DNA of 61,110 nt from an uncultured Lachnospiraceae bacterium (lineage in GTDB: Bacteria > Bacillota > Clostridia > Lachnospirales > Lachnospiraceae): NCBI GenBank assembly GCA_910586315.1, contig CAJUIP010000023.1, forward strand, positions 1 to 61,110. The letters are read 5' to 3'. Under the pieces are notes generated by a model. That model did not search any database. It was not told the origin of the DNA and saw only the letters and a list, made by a program, of their open reading frames with translations. The position numbers and the translations under genes were made by a program. Position 1 is the first letter of the stretch, and every line of letters begins with the position of its first letter. Below, piece by piece: positions 1 to 7,626 of the stretch.

Positions 1-17
1 AAGGAGGGCTGAGCCAT

Positions 18-116
18 ATGGATATTTTGGGACTTATTGCGGTGTTAAGTTTCGGCTTGACCTGCTTTGGTATCGGATATACATTCGGTAAAGATAGTAA
101 CAAGCCACAGAAATAG
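18..116 (+). CDS. 32-residue hydrophobic peptide, possibly a type I toxin or holin-like toxin
   Basis: A perfect AAGGAGGG ribosome binding site at 1-8 sits ten bases before an ATG that opens a 32-codon frame. The peptide has one hydrophobic stretch from about residue 4 to 22 and a short polar, lysine-containing tail. That is the build of the small membrane toxins of Firmicutes type I toxin-antitoxin loci. Stacked hairpins follow directly (113-230), as is usual where the antitoxin is an antisense RNA. Seen: strong ribosome binding site, length, hydrophobicity, hairpins. Inferred: the toxin role. It could equally be a small structural membrane peptide. The promoter lies outside the window. Confidence 0.4.
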   Translation: MDILGLIAVLSFGLTCFGIGYTFGKDSNKPQK

Positions 117-230
117 CCGCCCTCCCGTGACAAGGTAAGCGGCTATAGCTGTAAACTTATGAATCGGGCTAACCGTCTATCGGTAGCTCCCGTGGGGCGT
201 CTGTTACCAGCAGGCGCCTCTCTTTATCTA
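113..230. terminator. Stacked hairpins after the small peptide, including a terminator
   Basis: Three foldable segments lie in a row. 113-120 pairs perfectly with 140-147 (8 bp). 166-176 pairs with 182-193 around a five-base loop, with one bulge. 197-204 pairs with 212-219 around a seven-base loop and is followed by a T-rich run, a plausible rho-independent terminator for the plus strand. The middle stem is near-symmetric and could also end transcripts arriving from the integrase on the minus strand. An antisense antitoxin RNA here is possible but unproven. Confidence 0.45.
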
Positions 231-256
231 AAGAATAGCACAATCTGCGGGAAAGT

Positions 257-1363
257 TCAAGAATTTTCTTCTGTCGGCGGTGCCGCTCGCCGGAACTGAT
301 TGAGCCGATTTGCCAGCTGCTGATCCTTGTCCGGGTAAAGGTGGGAATAGGTATCCAGTGTGGTCTTCACGGATTCATGCCCCAGCCGGTCCGCAATCTC
401 CAATGGGGCAAAACCCATTTCAATCAGCATACTGGCATGTGAGTGCCTCAGATCGTGGACTCTTATAATTGGCAGCCCCACTTTGGCGGCGATCCGCTTT
501 ATCTCTTTATCCAGGGCAGATTTTGTGAAATAGAATATCCGGTCCCCCTGTTCAATCCCATAGAGCTTTGCCATGTATTCCTGAATATCATCGTATAGAA
601 AATCGGGTATGGATATACACCTTTTAGCCTTGGGCGTTTTCGGCTCCAGGAATAATTCTTCCCCATTTACTTTTGCATAATTTTTATTGATATCAATCCG
701 TTTTGAAGGGAGGATGTCTGCAGGGGTAAGGGCCAGCAGCTCCCCGGACCGCATCCCGGTGTAAAAGAGCACATCAAAGGCCAGCTTTACAGAGGATTTT
801 TGTATGGCGGCGGAGAACTGCTCATACTGCGCCTGTGTCCATATATTCATTTCCTCGGCTCGGCTCTTCCCCATGCTGCCGGCGGCCCGACATGGATTAG
901 CAGAGAGCCGGTAATGGGCCACGGCATAATTCATGATGGCGGACAGCTGATTGTTAACGGTTTTGAGATATGTCTGGGAAAAAGGGTTCCCGGCTTCATC
1001 CCGGTAGGATATCAATTCGTTCTGCCATTTTCGGACCTTGATGGTGTCAATATCGCATACCTTCAGATTCCCGAAGTAGGGGAGCAGCTTTCCTTTTATG
1101 ATGAACCGCTTATTTTCCATTGTGGTAGGCTTCAACCGGTGCGACATGTCCTCCAGATAGTTCTCCACCAGGGAGGAAAAGAGGATATCGCTGGTATTGT
1201 TCTGCTGATCCAGAAATGAGCGCTCATACTCTTTGGCCTCGCGCTGCGTCTTAAAGCCCCGTTTGCAGATATGCTTCTTTTCGCCGGTCCAGTCCGTGAA
1301 GTAGAAGTTGGCATACCAGCGTGTGGTCTTTCCGTCTTTTAAGGTATACTTGTAGGCCGGCAC
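257..1363 (-). CDS. int: Tyrosine recombinase phage integrase
   Basis: Site-specific integrase of 368 residues that would catalyse integration and excision of the prophage. The N-terminal part (about 1-60) looks like an arm-site binding domain, followed by a SAM-like core-binding domain (about 65-165) and the catalytic domain. Catalytic residues visible are Arg205 in a TGMRSGE block, His303 and Arg306 in HDLRHSH, His329 in LGHES and the nucleophile Tyr339. The start is a GTG with GGAGG about eight bases upstream. It is transcribed leftwards, away from the early genes, at the edge of the element. The phage attachment site is expected close to this gene, but I could not locate a repeated core. 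Confidence 0.96.
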   Translation of the reverse strand: MPAYKYTLKDGKTTRWYANFYFTDWTGEKKHICKRGFKTQREAKEYERSFLDQQNNTSDILFSSLVENYLEDMSHRLKPTTMENKRFIIKGKLLPYFGNLKVCDIDTIKVRKWQNELISYRDEAGNPFSQTYLKTVNNQLSAIMNYAVAHYRLSANPCRAAGSMGKSRAEEMNIWTQAQYEQFSAAIQKSSVKLAFDVLFYTGMRSGELLALTPADILPSKRIDINKNYAKVNGEELFLEPKTPKAKRCISIPDFLYDDIQEYMAKLYGIEQGDRIFYFTKSALDKEIKRIAAKVGLPIIRVHDLRHSHASMLIEMGFAPLEIADRLGHESVKTTLDTYSHLYPDKDQQLANRLNQFRRAAPPTEENS

Positions 1364-1399
1364 GGCAGCTTCCTCCTTCCTGGGAAAAGTACCTACATA

Positions 1400-1774
1400 T
1401 CAATCTATCAGTTTTTTCAATTCCTCTATATCATCCTGAATTTTAGAATATGTTTCATCGGAGCCTTTGAAATTATCATCTATAAGGTGGATTGACAATC
1501 CCATGATAGCAGTGTGAATATTAGAATCCGGAAAATAATTCGGATCCTCCGTGGAAAGATCGCTCACGTATTCCATATCTGATTGTAAGTCATCTATTAT
1601 TTCTTTAGCTTCCTTATAGTCGAGTTCATAGGATAGATATTTCTCTGCTGTTTCGATTGCTTTATTCGCACATGAAACGGCTTTGTCGCTGGGAACACTA
1701 TCTTTTTTTGAAGATCCACATGCAGCTAAGAAAAGCATAGTAAAACAAAGCAGTATAAAGGTATATTTTTTCAA
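1400..1774 (-). CDS. Small lipoprotein in the lysogeny region
   Basis: A 124-residue protein with a short charged start, a hydrophobic stretch and a clear lipobox (LAAC, cysteine at about residue 19), so it should be lipid-anchored on the outer face of the membrane. The likely start is TTG at 1774 with an AGGGGAAG ribosome binding site; an in-frame ATG at 1798 lacks one. The mature part is acidic and helical with no recognisable domain. Its place between integrase and repressor, in the same direction, implies expression from the prophage. Such lipoproteins often act in superinfection exclusion (as Ltp of phage TP-J34 does), but that role is inference here. Confidence 0.75.
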   Translation of the reverse strand: MKKYTFILLCFTMLFLAACGSSKKDSVPSDKAVSCANKAIETAEKYLSYELDYKEAKEIIDDLQSDMEYVSDLSTEDPNYFPDSNIHTAIMGLSIHLIDDNFKGSDETYSKIQDDIEELKKLID

Positions 1775-1828
1775 TGTGTCCACTTCCCCTCTAAGCACAG
1801 TTTTCGTATACGTGAATTTCTATTTTTT

Positions 1829-2473
1829 TTAAGCCCCGATGCCTCCGGTACCACTCGAAGGACGGGATTTTTTTTCTTCATCGGCGTATCTTCCGTATTC
1901 GCCAGCTGCAACTGCCGAGATACCTTCTACGCACAAAACACCTGCCTTTGCTAAGAGATATTTTTTACATTCATCATCGCAGCGGTTGAATAGCTGAAGG
2001 AGCTTTTTTTCATCTTCCGAGATGCTCTTCCGATTTGATATATTTAAAAGATAATCTGCGGACACATCCAATGAACCGGCGATTTTGATTAAATCCTCAA
2101 GTGATGGTATTTTATTTCCGAATAGATATAGGTCAACATCTTCTGGATGGAACCCAGTCATTTCGGAAAACTGTTTAGATGAGATATTCTTTTCCCGTAA
2201 AATATCTTGCAGTCTACATTTAAACTCATAACCGAATTCTGGAGCATTCATTGTATAATTTGCATAATCAATAACCTCAGATTCATTTCCGAGAATATAA
2301 CCGACAGGAACCATAAACAGTGAAGCAAGTTTGTTTAGTGTTTCTATATCAGGCTCTCTTTTTTCTATCTCATATAAAGATAGGGCAGAACGACTGATGC
2401 CTATAGATCGCGCAAGTTCGGCTTGTGTTAGCCCTTGTCTTTTTCTGAGTTCTACAATACGTTTTCCAAACAT
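1829..2473 (-). CDS. CI-type repressor with two helix-turn-helix domains
   Basis: A 214-residue regulator. Residues 1-62 form a classical XRE/Cro-C1 helix-turn-helix (LTQAELARSIGISRSALSLYE). A second, more divergent helix-turn-helix-like segment occupies about 78-140. There is no S24/LexA-type peptidase domain, so induction by RecA-driven self-cleavage is not expected. The start at 2473 is set by an AGGAGG ribosome binding site; an upstream in-frame extension would run through the operator region and is rejected. It is divergent from a Cro-like gene across 160 bp containing symmetric sites, the standard lysogeny switch. Its role as main repressor is inferred from position and fold. Confidence 0.88.
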   Translation of the reverse strand: MFGKRIVELRKRQGLTQAELARSIGISRSALSLYEIEKREPDIETLNKLASLFMVPVGYILGNESEVIDYANYTMNAPEFGYEFKCRLQDILREKNISSKQFSEMTGFHPEDVDLYLFGNKIPSLEDLIKIAGSLDVSADYLLNISNRKSISEDEKKLLQLFNRCDDECKKYLLAKAGVLCVEGISAVAAGEYGRYADEEKKSRPSSGTGGIGA

Positions 2474-2633
2474 AGATAACCTCCTTCGGTACAATTGTAC
2501 TCTACAAAATGAAGCAAAGCAATGACAAAAGCAAAATGTTTCAGAAAGTAGCAAAAAGTTGTTGACAAAATGAAGCACATATGCTAATGTTTTGATATGC
2601 TTCATAATGAAGCAAAAACAAAGGAGGTGCTAC
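2474..2633. promoter_or_regulatory. Divergent lysis-lysogeny control region with palindromic operator
   Basis: The rightward promoter has TTGACA at 2562-2567 and TAATGT at 2585-2590 with 17-bp spacing. A perfect 17-bp palindrome, TGCTTCATAATGAAGCA, lies at 2598-2614 around the probable transcription start. The same half-site ATGAAGCA recurs at about 2509-2516 and 2569-2576. The layout fits repressor and Cro binding sites overlapping the early promoter. The leftward promoter for the repressor was not resolved. Confidence 0.75.
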
Positions 2634-2864
2634 ATGAAAAGAGAGGAGCTAATCAAAGTTCGCAAGAGCCTTGGATTGACGCAAGCAGATATGGCAGCAG
2701 CAGCTGGTGTTCACAGAAGCTACTATGGGCTTATAGAAAATGGAAATCGGAATCCCACGCTTAAAATTGCTGCTAAAATTGCCACGGCTCTTAATTCAAG
2801 CATTGAACAGCTATTCCCCGATGAAATTTTTTTTGCCAACAAATGCTACGAAATGAAGCTGTAA
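2634..2864 (+). CDS. Cro-like helix-turn-helix regulator
   Basis: A 76-residue XRE-family DNA-binding protein, almost entirely one helix-turn-helix domain (LTQADMAAAAGVHRSYYGLIE at about 13-33). The ATG at 2634 follows AGGAGG and lies just downstream of the palindromic operator, making it the first gene of the rightward early transcript. Its size and position match Cro-type antirepressors. It could also be an activator of the early operon. Confidence 0.88.
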   Translation: MKREELIKVRKSLGLTQADMAAAAGVHRSYYGLIENGNRNPTLKIAAKIATALNSSIEQLFPDEIFFANKCYEMKL

Positions 2865-2904
2865 ACCATATATATGATTGTATCAATGGGAGGTGAAAAA
2901 GAAA

Positions 2905-3378
2905 ATGGCAAATATAGCAGCAAAAACGAGCTCCAACGTATTCTATAAGGCCCGTTGCGCAGCGTCAGCACACAATGAGCAATTAAGCAGCAGAGAAGGG
3001 GCAGCGGACATAATGTCCATTGACCGGGGACGCCTTTATAGGATTGAAAGCGGGATAGCCAATCCCTATCCTGAAGAAATACGTCTTATGGCGGATTTGT
3101 ATAATGCGCCAGAACTGGAAAACTATTACTGTACGAATATCTGCCCTCTCGGCGGGGAAATGCCCAAAGCCGATCTGGCAGATCTCGACAGGATCTCAAT
3201 CAGGGCACTTTCTACATTTCGGAAAATCGGAGAAACGAAGGAACTGTTACTGGATATCACAGAGGATGGTGTTATTTCCGAGGATGAAAAAGGAGATTTG
3301 AATAAGGTGCTGGAAAATTTGGAGGAGCTGGAGCAGATAGCGCAGAGCCTCAAACTGTGGGTAAAGAAAAATCTGTAA
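2905..3378 (+). CDS. XRE-family transcriptional regulator
   Basis: A 157-residue protein. An XRE-like helix-turn-helix covers about residues 10-60 (AADIMSIDRGRLYRIESG), followed by a short cysteine-containing segment (YYCTNICPLGG) and a helical C-terminal half rich in Glu and Leu, likely a dimerisation region. GGGAGGT lies about eleven bases before ATG 2905; a longer in-frame start at 2878 has no comparable site. Similar proteins occur in the early region of many Clostridia prophages; their targets are unknown. Confidence 0.75.
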   Translation: MANIAAKTSSNVFYKARCAASAHNEQLSSREGAADIMSIDRGRLYRIESGIANPYPEEIRLMADLYNAPELENYYCTNICPLGGEMPKADLADLDRISIRALSTFRKIGETKELLLDITEDGVISEDEKGDLNKVLENLEELEQIAQSLKLWVKKNL

Positions 3379-3496
3379 TGTCTTGCCTACAATATGCGGA
3401 CATTTGACAGCAACTGCTGACAAGTGCGTCCGTAATCCAATCCGAATCCAAATCCAAATCGGAATCCAATGCAGGTAGGCAGTGGGAGGTGGAAAG
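3379..3496 (+). repeat. Short iteron-like repeat block between regulators
   Basis: This intergenic stretch contains a run of AATCCR-type hexamers (3432-3470). It begins with a 19-base segment at 3425-3443 (TGCGTCCGTAATCCAATCC) that is identical to 11912-11930 inside the replisome organizer gene. The end of the block (about 3459-3471) also matches the end of that array. It may be a second binding site for the phage replication initiator or a relic of a rearrangement. Confidence 0.6.
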
Positions 3497-3925
3497 TTGT
3501 ATTTAGCACAAAACTTGAGGTATCTGCGAGAGCAGAAAGGGCTGAGCCAGCGTGAATTCTCTGAAATTTTTGGTTTAAGCAGTAGCGCAGTGACTATGTG
3601 GGAGCGGGAACAAAGGAAACCAGATATTGAAATGATTGTCCGGCTATCTGAGTATTTCGATGTAACGCTGGATGAATTGGTTCTGAAAGAGTTAAAGCCG
3701 CCATTGCCGCTTTATGCTTTAAATATAAAGTATTTGCGGAAGAAGAAGGAGATAACGCAGGAAGATATGGCAGTTTTCCTTGGATTTAGTGGAAAAAGCA
3801 GTCTATGCGCTGTAGAAACCGGGAAAATCGGGATCTCCATAGAGAACCTGGAAAAACTCGCTGATTTCTTCGGTGTAACACTGGATCAGATGGTAAAGCA
3901 TGATTTATCAAAGGAGGGTGTGTGA
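3497..3925 (+). CDS. Tandem helix-turn-helix regulator
   Basis: A 142-residue protein made of two consecutive XRE-type domains: about 5-62 (LSQREFSEIFGLSSSAVTMWE) and about 76-134 (ITQEDMAVFLGFSGKSSLCAVE). The likely start is TTG 3497, six bases after GGAGGT; a GTG at 3482 would place the ribosome binding site inside the gene. Two DNA-reading domains in one chain suggest binding to paired or direct-repeat sites. It is the third regulator in a row after Cro. Its function is unknown. Confidence 0.8.
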   Translation: MYLAQNLRYLREQKGLSQREFSEIFGLSSSAVTMWEREQRKPDIEMIVRLSEYFDVTLDELVLKELKPPLPLYALNIKYLRKKKEITQEDMAVFLGFSGKSSLCAVETGKIGISIENLEKLADFFGVTLDQMVKHDLSKEGV

Positions 3926-4293
3926 CCGTGGCAAAAGCATGGTTGGAAGATAAGGCAACATGGCTGTTCGACCTGGCGCATGACGATCTGGACGAGGACG
4001 CCATCGTAAAAGGGTTTTTGAAACATTATGCACTGCAAGGGCAGGGAATGGGTGATGTGCAGCGGGATATGCACTTTCACACACACTATGGAGACTTTTA
4101 CCTGAAAGCTGCCATGGCTTATCTGCGGAGAGCACTGGAGGTGCAGATCGAGGCGCCGCCCCGCTCGGAGATGCGGACGCTGGATGAAGTGCAGGGAATT
4201 GTTGATGCTGTCCGCGCGGGCATCCCGGTCCAGGTTGATTACTACGATCCGGAAATTGATGATAATCCGTATGTTGTCCGTGCGACATGGTAG
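3922..4293 (+). CDS. Conserved-looking phage early protein, function unknown
   Basis: A mixed alpha/beta, acidic protein of about 123 residues with no domain I recognise. It overlaps the stop of the preceding regulator (GTGA at 3922); a second GTG at 3928 is equally possible relative to AAGGAGG at 3911-3917. Aromatic and histidine residues cluster at about 48-62. It is part of the tightly packed early operon. Confidence 0.65.
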   Translation: MTVAKAWLEDKATWLFDLAHDDLDEDAIVKGFLKHYALQGQGMGDVQRDMHFHTHYGDFYLKAAMAYLRRALEVQIEAPPRSEMRTLDEVQGIVDAVRAGIPVQVDYYDPEIDDNPYVVRATW

Positions 4294-4307
4294 GAAGGAG
4301 GGATTGC

Positions 4308-4532
4308 ATGGGAGCATTGGCAGCGGCGCCGGGCGTGATCTCTTCCCCCGGGAAATACTATTGTGGGGTTGCAGAGGTTATGGAGTATCTCGGCTGCAAA
4401 GAAAATAAAGCCTATGAGCTGATAAGAGAGCTCAGGGAGGAACTCATAGAAGCTGGCAAGCTGACGCCGGCGTATCCGCAGGGAAAAGTACCGCGAAAGT
4501 ATTTTATGGAGCGGTGCATGATTGAAGAATAG
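4308..4532 (+). CDS. Excisionase-like winged helix-turn-helix protein
   Basis: A 74-residue protein whose central part (about 18-65, YYCGVAEVMEYLGCKENKAY and following) has the MerR/Xis-like pattern of a DNA-binding helix-turn-helix with a basic wing (PQGKVPRKYF). The start at 4308 has a good AGGAAGGAGGG site. Small proteins of this kind in the early region often act as excisionase or directionality factors for the tyrosine integrase. That role is inferred from fold and context; a general regulator is the alternative. Confidence 0.6.
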   Translation: MGALAAAPGVISSPGKYYCGVAEVMEYLGCKENKAYELIRELREELIEAGKLTPAYPQGKVPRKYFMERCMIEE

Positions 4533-4542
4533 GAGGTGTGTC

Positions 4543-4734
4543 ATGGCATTTTACAAAATTTGTCCGGATTGCGGAGCCTCGTTAGATCCGGGCGAAAAGT
4601 GCGATTGTCGGGAGGAAGCGGAAAGGAAGCAGGAGTTTTTCAGCCGGCACTTGAAAATGGAACCGAAAGCGAGGCAGCTTGCTTTTGTGTTCGACAGCGG
4701 GGAGGTTCGGTGTGAAAGCAAAAGTTGTTGTTAG
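4543..4734 (+). CDS. Small zinc-ribbon protein
   Basis: A 63-residue protein with an N-terminal zinc-binding pattern (CPDCG at about 6-10, CDC at about 19-21) and a second cysteine group at the C-terminus (CESKSCC). The start follows AGGAGGTG. Its tail overlaps the start of the next gene. Such ribbons usually bind nucleic acid or proteins; no specific function can be assigned. Confidence 0.6.
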   Translation: MAFYKICPDCGASLDPGEKCDCREEAERKQEFFSRHLKMEPKARQLAFVFDSGEVRCESKSCC

Positions 4735-5332
4735 CCTGGGTACGGTGGTAGGGTTGGCGGTGTTGTCTGCAGCGGCATTTATAAGTACGGCAGGCACGGC
4801 CGGCGCAAGTCCGGCAGTAGGGCAGAGGGAGGAACTGCAAGCTGTGATCTGTCAGGAGGAGCCGGCGATCAAAGAAAAGGAGGGGCGATTATCAGTTGAA
4901 ACGGTCTCATTGCCTGAGGCAGCAGAGGAACCGCCACAAACGGAAAGCGGGAGCCTGAGCCCGGAGGATTCTTATCTTCTCGCCAAAATCGCTATGGCAG
5001 AGGCGGAAAGTGAGGATACGGAGGGGAAGGCGCTGGTCATGCTGGTGGTTCTAAACCGTGTGAAAGCCGGTGGATTTCCTGATTCTGTAGAAGAAGTGAT
5101 CTATCAGGCAAGGCAGTTCAGCCCCGTTGCCAGCGGAAGGTTTGACAGGGTGGAGCCGGATGCCGATTGCTGGCTGGCTCTTTCCCTGATTGAAGTGGAT
5201 GGATGGGATGAAAGCATGGGCGCCACCTACTTTGAGAGTGAAAGCGAATCCACCTGGCATGAGGAACATCTGGAGTTTCTTTTCCAGCATGGCAATCATT
5301 ATTTTTACACGGATAAGGAGGGCGGGAGATGA
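4712..5332 (+). CDS. Secreted SleB/CwlJ-type cell wall hydrolase
   Basis: A 206-residue protein. The GTG start at 4712 has GGGGAGG seven bases upstream. Residues 1-30 form a signal peptide or membrane anchor (basic start, long hydrophobic stretch, Ala-rich end). A low-complexity Glu/Pro linker follows, and from about 85 to the end comes a Hydrolase_2 (SleB/CwlJ) domain with the glutamate-containing AMAEAESEDTEGK region. Family members are lytic transglycosylase-like peptidoglycan hydrolases of spore germination. It lies in the early region, far from the lysis genes, so it may help surface remodelling, spore biology or superinfection control rather than lysis. Confidence 0.8.
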   Translation: MKAKVVVSLGTVVGLAVLSAAAFISTAGTAGASPAVGQREELQAVICQEEPAIKEKEGRLSVETVSLPEAAEEPPQTESGSLSPEDSYLLAKIAMAEAESEDTEGKALVMLVVLNRVKAGGFPDSVEEVIYQARQFSPVASGRFDRVEPDADCWLALSLIEVDGWDESMGATYFESESESTWHEEHLEFLFQHGNHYFYTDKEGGR

Positions 5333-5604
5333 GCGGGTGGAAGTGGATCAGGCGGCTTGCCGTTGTGGCAGTTTATGTTGTGGCAGTTACATACATGGCC
5401 GGGAAATGGGCTATACGCTATGCCTATCTGGAGCGTGGCTATGATGCTATCGGAGGGGAGTACTTTTTTATCCCTATGATGGCCTGGGCAGCTTATAAGC
5501 TGATTAATATATTTTTGAATGTTTTGGAGGATGAAATGTATGCAGAAACAGGAAGTGAAAAGACAGGAGGTAGAGGAACTGCTGGGCTTCGCAATAACAG
5601 ATGA
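5329..5604 (+). CDS. Small membrane protein
   Basis: A 91-residue protein with two predicted membrane segments (about 9-26 and 44-63) and a polar C-terminal tail. It starts within the stop of the hydrolase gene (ATGA overlap), which suggests the two are translationally coupled and may act together at the envelope. The last 65 bases overlap the next gene in another frame. No family recognised. Confidence 0.65.
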   Translation: MSGWKWIRRLAVVAVYVVAVTYMAGKWAIRYAYLERGYDAIGGEYFFIPMMAWAAYKLINIFLNVLEDEMYAETGSEKTGGRGTAGLRNNR

Positions 5605-5851
5605 ACAGCTTCAGGAGGCTTTGGAATGCGCCCGGCGCAAGCAGGAGTATATCTATCAGCGGGAACGGAGGCCGGTGGTGTTGCAGCACTGGTATCTGGT
5701 AAAGCTGACGGAAGAGTATGTGCGGAGCCTTGCGTTCTCAAAATTCACGATGGATCTGTGCAGGGCGCTGCGCGACATGGAAAAAGAGCACTCGGCAAGT
5801 TGCCAGAGCGCCCCTACGGATAACCATATTGTAGCAGTTCCTGCCGGATAA
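5540..5851 (+). CDS. Hypothetical helical protein
   Basis: A 103-residue charged, largely helical protein. ATG 5540 is chosen because GGAGG lies nine bases upstream; the earlier ATG at 5531 sits directly against it. It overlaps the end of the membrane-protein gene by 65 bases. No recognised domain. Its 3' end is partly repeated about 140 bases downstream. Confidence 0.6.
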   Translation: MQKQEVKRQEVEELLGFAITDEQLQEALECARRKQEYIYQRERRPVVLQHWYLVKLTEEYVRSLAFSKFTMDLCRALRDMEKEHSASCQSAPTDNHIVAVPAG

Positions 5852-5967
5852 AGCAAGCGGAATTTTTCAATATGGTAAAGAGGACAATGAAAATGGCTAT
5901 AAACATGCAGAATATGGGGAAAAGAGCACTCGGCAGATTGTCGGGGCGGCTTCTACGGAAAACCATA
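5778..5967 (+). repeat. Imperfect duplication of a gene 3' end
   Basis: About 50 bases at 5779-5829 (from GAAAAAGAGCACTCGGCA to CCATAT) recur with scattered substitutions at about 5917-5965. The second copy lies in the otherwise gene-free stretch 5852-6016 before the next ribosome binding site (GGAGG at 6005-6009). That stretch also allows a 51-codon basic peptide (5887-6042) with a weak ribosome site, which I do not call as a gene. Confidence 0.6.
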
Positions 5968-6016
5968 TCAGGGCATGATTTAGCAAATAAATCAATGACG
6001 ATATGGAGGAAAATCT

Positions 6017-7183
6017 ATGGACAATTCTTATGCATTGACTGAAATCCAGTCAAAATACCAGAACTGCAATCTGCTGATACCGGCAGCTACATCAGTGCAG
6101 ATCAATCCCTTTTACAAATGTACGGTCATGGAGGTTGTGGCCGACACCTCTGAGAACTCTGGCGATATTTTTAAGGTCGGAAATATCAAGACCGGGGAGG
6201 ATCGGAACGGAAAAGCAATCTATGCAGACGTTTTCTCCCCGGCAAAGCCGCTCCTGATGAAGCTTGCGACTGCGGCGGGCGTCCAGTTCCATCCGGAGTA
6301 CACAACGGTCTTTCGGGAAAATGCAAATACTTATGTCGGCAAGGCATATGGAGCACTCCGGCTCCCGGACGGGACTTTCAAGACACACGCAGAAACGAAG
6401 CGGATCTGTCTGGATGATGAAGAATCCAAATACCGCCTCGAATTCATGGATAAATCCATTATGGGGATCCATGACTGGAGAGCGGCAAAGGCCGCAGCGG
6501 ATATGTTCAAAGGAGAATGGCGGGAGGATCCGGAGAAGCGGGACAAATGGAACAAACCGGAAAAGTATTATGTGATTGCAGACTGTGACCGGGAAAAATA
6601 CATTGAGCGTTCCATTCTGGTAAACATGACGCTTCTCAGGAAAACGGCATCTGAAAAGGCACAGACGGGGGCAATCCTGCGGGTTATCCGGGCTTTGCTG
6701 GGAATCAAAGGTACATACCAGCTGAACGAATTGAAAAAGCCGTTTGCGGTTCCCACTGTCACATTCTCGCCGGATTACTCGGATGCCACTGTGCGGCAGG
6801 CAATGTTGCAGCAGGGAATGAATTCTATGGGGAATATGTTCGGCGCGGCAGCAGCGCCGCCGGCAATCAGCTCTATGGGGATTTTCGAGGACGCTGTCCA
6901 TGAGGCTTTTGATCCGGAGGAAAATCTGAGCAATCCGGCTTTTACATCGGAGCAGAGTACAGAAGATGATGATATTCAGGAGCAATACCGGCAGGCACCG
7001 CCACAGGAGACCTCAGAACGCCGGGAGCCGCCGGCCCAGCAGACAGAGACGCCCCGCGAAGAATCCAGCGGATATTTCTGTGATGAATGCGGAGCGGAGA
7101 TCAACGAAAGGGTGTATGGGTATTCCCTTAATAAATTTGGGAGGCCGCTTTGCATGAAGTGCCAGAAGGGAGCGGGGAAGTGA
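6017..7183 (+). CDS. Putative DNA recombination/annealing protein with C-terminal zinc ribbon
   Basis: A 388-residue protein. The first 230 residues look like a compact alpha/beta domain. Residues 270-345 are a disordered Gln/Pro/Glu-rich linker. A zinc ribbon ends the protein (CDECG near 357 and CMKC near 381). The position, opening the recombination operon before an Mre11-Rad50-like gene, is where single-strand annealing proteins are usually found, but I cannot identify a RecT, Erf or Sak signature. The annealing role is inference. It starts at ATG 6017 with GGAGG and ends overlapping the next start (TGATG). Confidence 0.5.
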   Translation: MDNSYALTEIQSKYQNCNLLIPAATSVQINPFYKCTVMEVVADTSENSGDIFKVGNIKTGEDRNGKAIYADVFSPAKPLLMKLATAAGVQFHPEYTTVFRENANTYVGKAYGALRLPDGTFKTHAETKRICLDDEESKYRLEFMDKSIMGIHDWRAAKAAADMFKGEWREDPEKRDKWNKPEKYYVIADCDREKYIERSILVNMTLLRKTASEKAQTGAILRVIRALLGIKGTYQLNELKKPFAVPTVTFSPDYSDATVRQAMLQQGMNSMGNMFGAAAAPPAISSMGIFEDAVHEAFDPEENLSNPAFTSEQSTEDDDIQEQYRQAPPQETSERREPPAQQTETPREESSGYFCDECGAEINERVYGYSLNKFGRPLCMKCQKGAGK

Positions 7184-7626
7184 TGAAGCTGATTAAAATT
7201 TCACCGGATCTTGAGTTGACAGTGCATGAATTCCCTTCCGGGGGATATGCGGAAGAGAACAGGTTTCTGCGGGAACTGATCGGGAACCATTGCGATATCT
7301 ATGAGCATATCATGCCGAGCAGATTGTATACAGAGCTGCATATGAAAAACCGCCCGACAAAAGTGCCGGGGCAGTGTGTAAGCATGCTGATTGACGAGGA
7401 GGGGTTGTTAAAGGAAAACGAGCCGAATCCGGTCGGCAGTTATCTCTATGAAACTGACAGGCACGGCCATCCGATCATGGGGAACATTCTCTTTGTCGGA
7501 GAGGAATGGGGCAGTGACGGGATAAATTTCTGCGGCATTGAGGATTCCGTTTTTGAAAATCTGAAGCTGCAGCTGGCTCATATGATCGAGGTAATGAAAG
7601 AGATAAAGGAGGTGTTTAGCTTATGA
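7183..7626 (+). CDS. DUF3846-like phage protein
   Basis: A 147-residue protein resembling the DUF3846 family, common beside recombination and replication genes in phages and conjugative elements. Family-like features are the conserved cluster around YEHIMPSRLY, the cysteine-valine-serine turn with MLIDEEGLL, and the C-terminal GNILFVGE. It starts at the TGATG overlap with the preceding gene and ends in an ATGA overlap with the next, so translation is coupled. Biochemical function unknown. Confidence 0.6.
   Translation: MKLIKISPDLELTVHEFPSGGYAEENRFLRELIGNHCDIYEHIMPSRLYTELHMKNRPTKVPGQCVSMLIDEEGLLKENEPNPVGSYLYETDRHGHPIMGNILFVGEEWGSDGINFCGIEDSVFENLKLQLAHMIEVMKEIKEVFSL

Noticed and set aside
5887..6042. 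A 51-codon basic peptide in the gap before the 388-residue protein
   Set aside because: Only a weak ribosome site, overlaps the next gene and derives from the duplicated segment; not convincing as a gene.
6092..6985. A 297-codon minus-strand frame
   Set aside because: Fully antisense to a well-supported gene, Cys/Arg/His-rich composition and no ribosome site.
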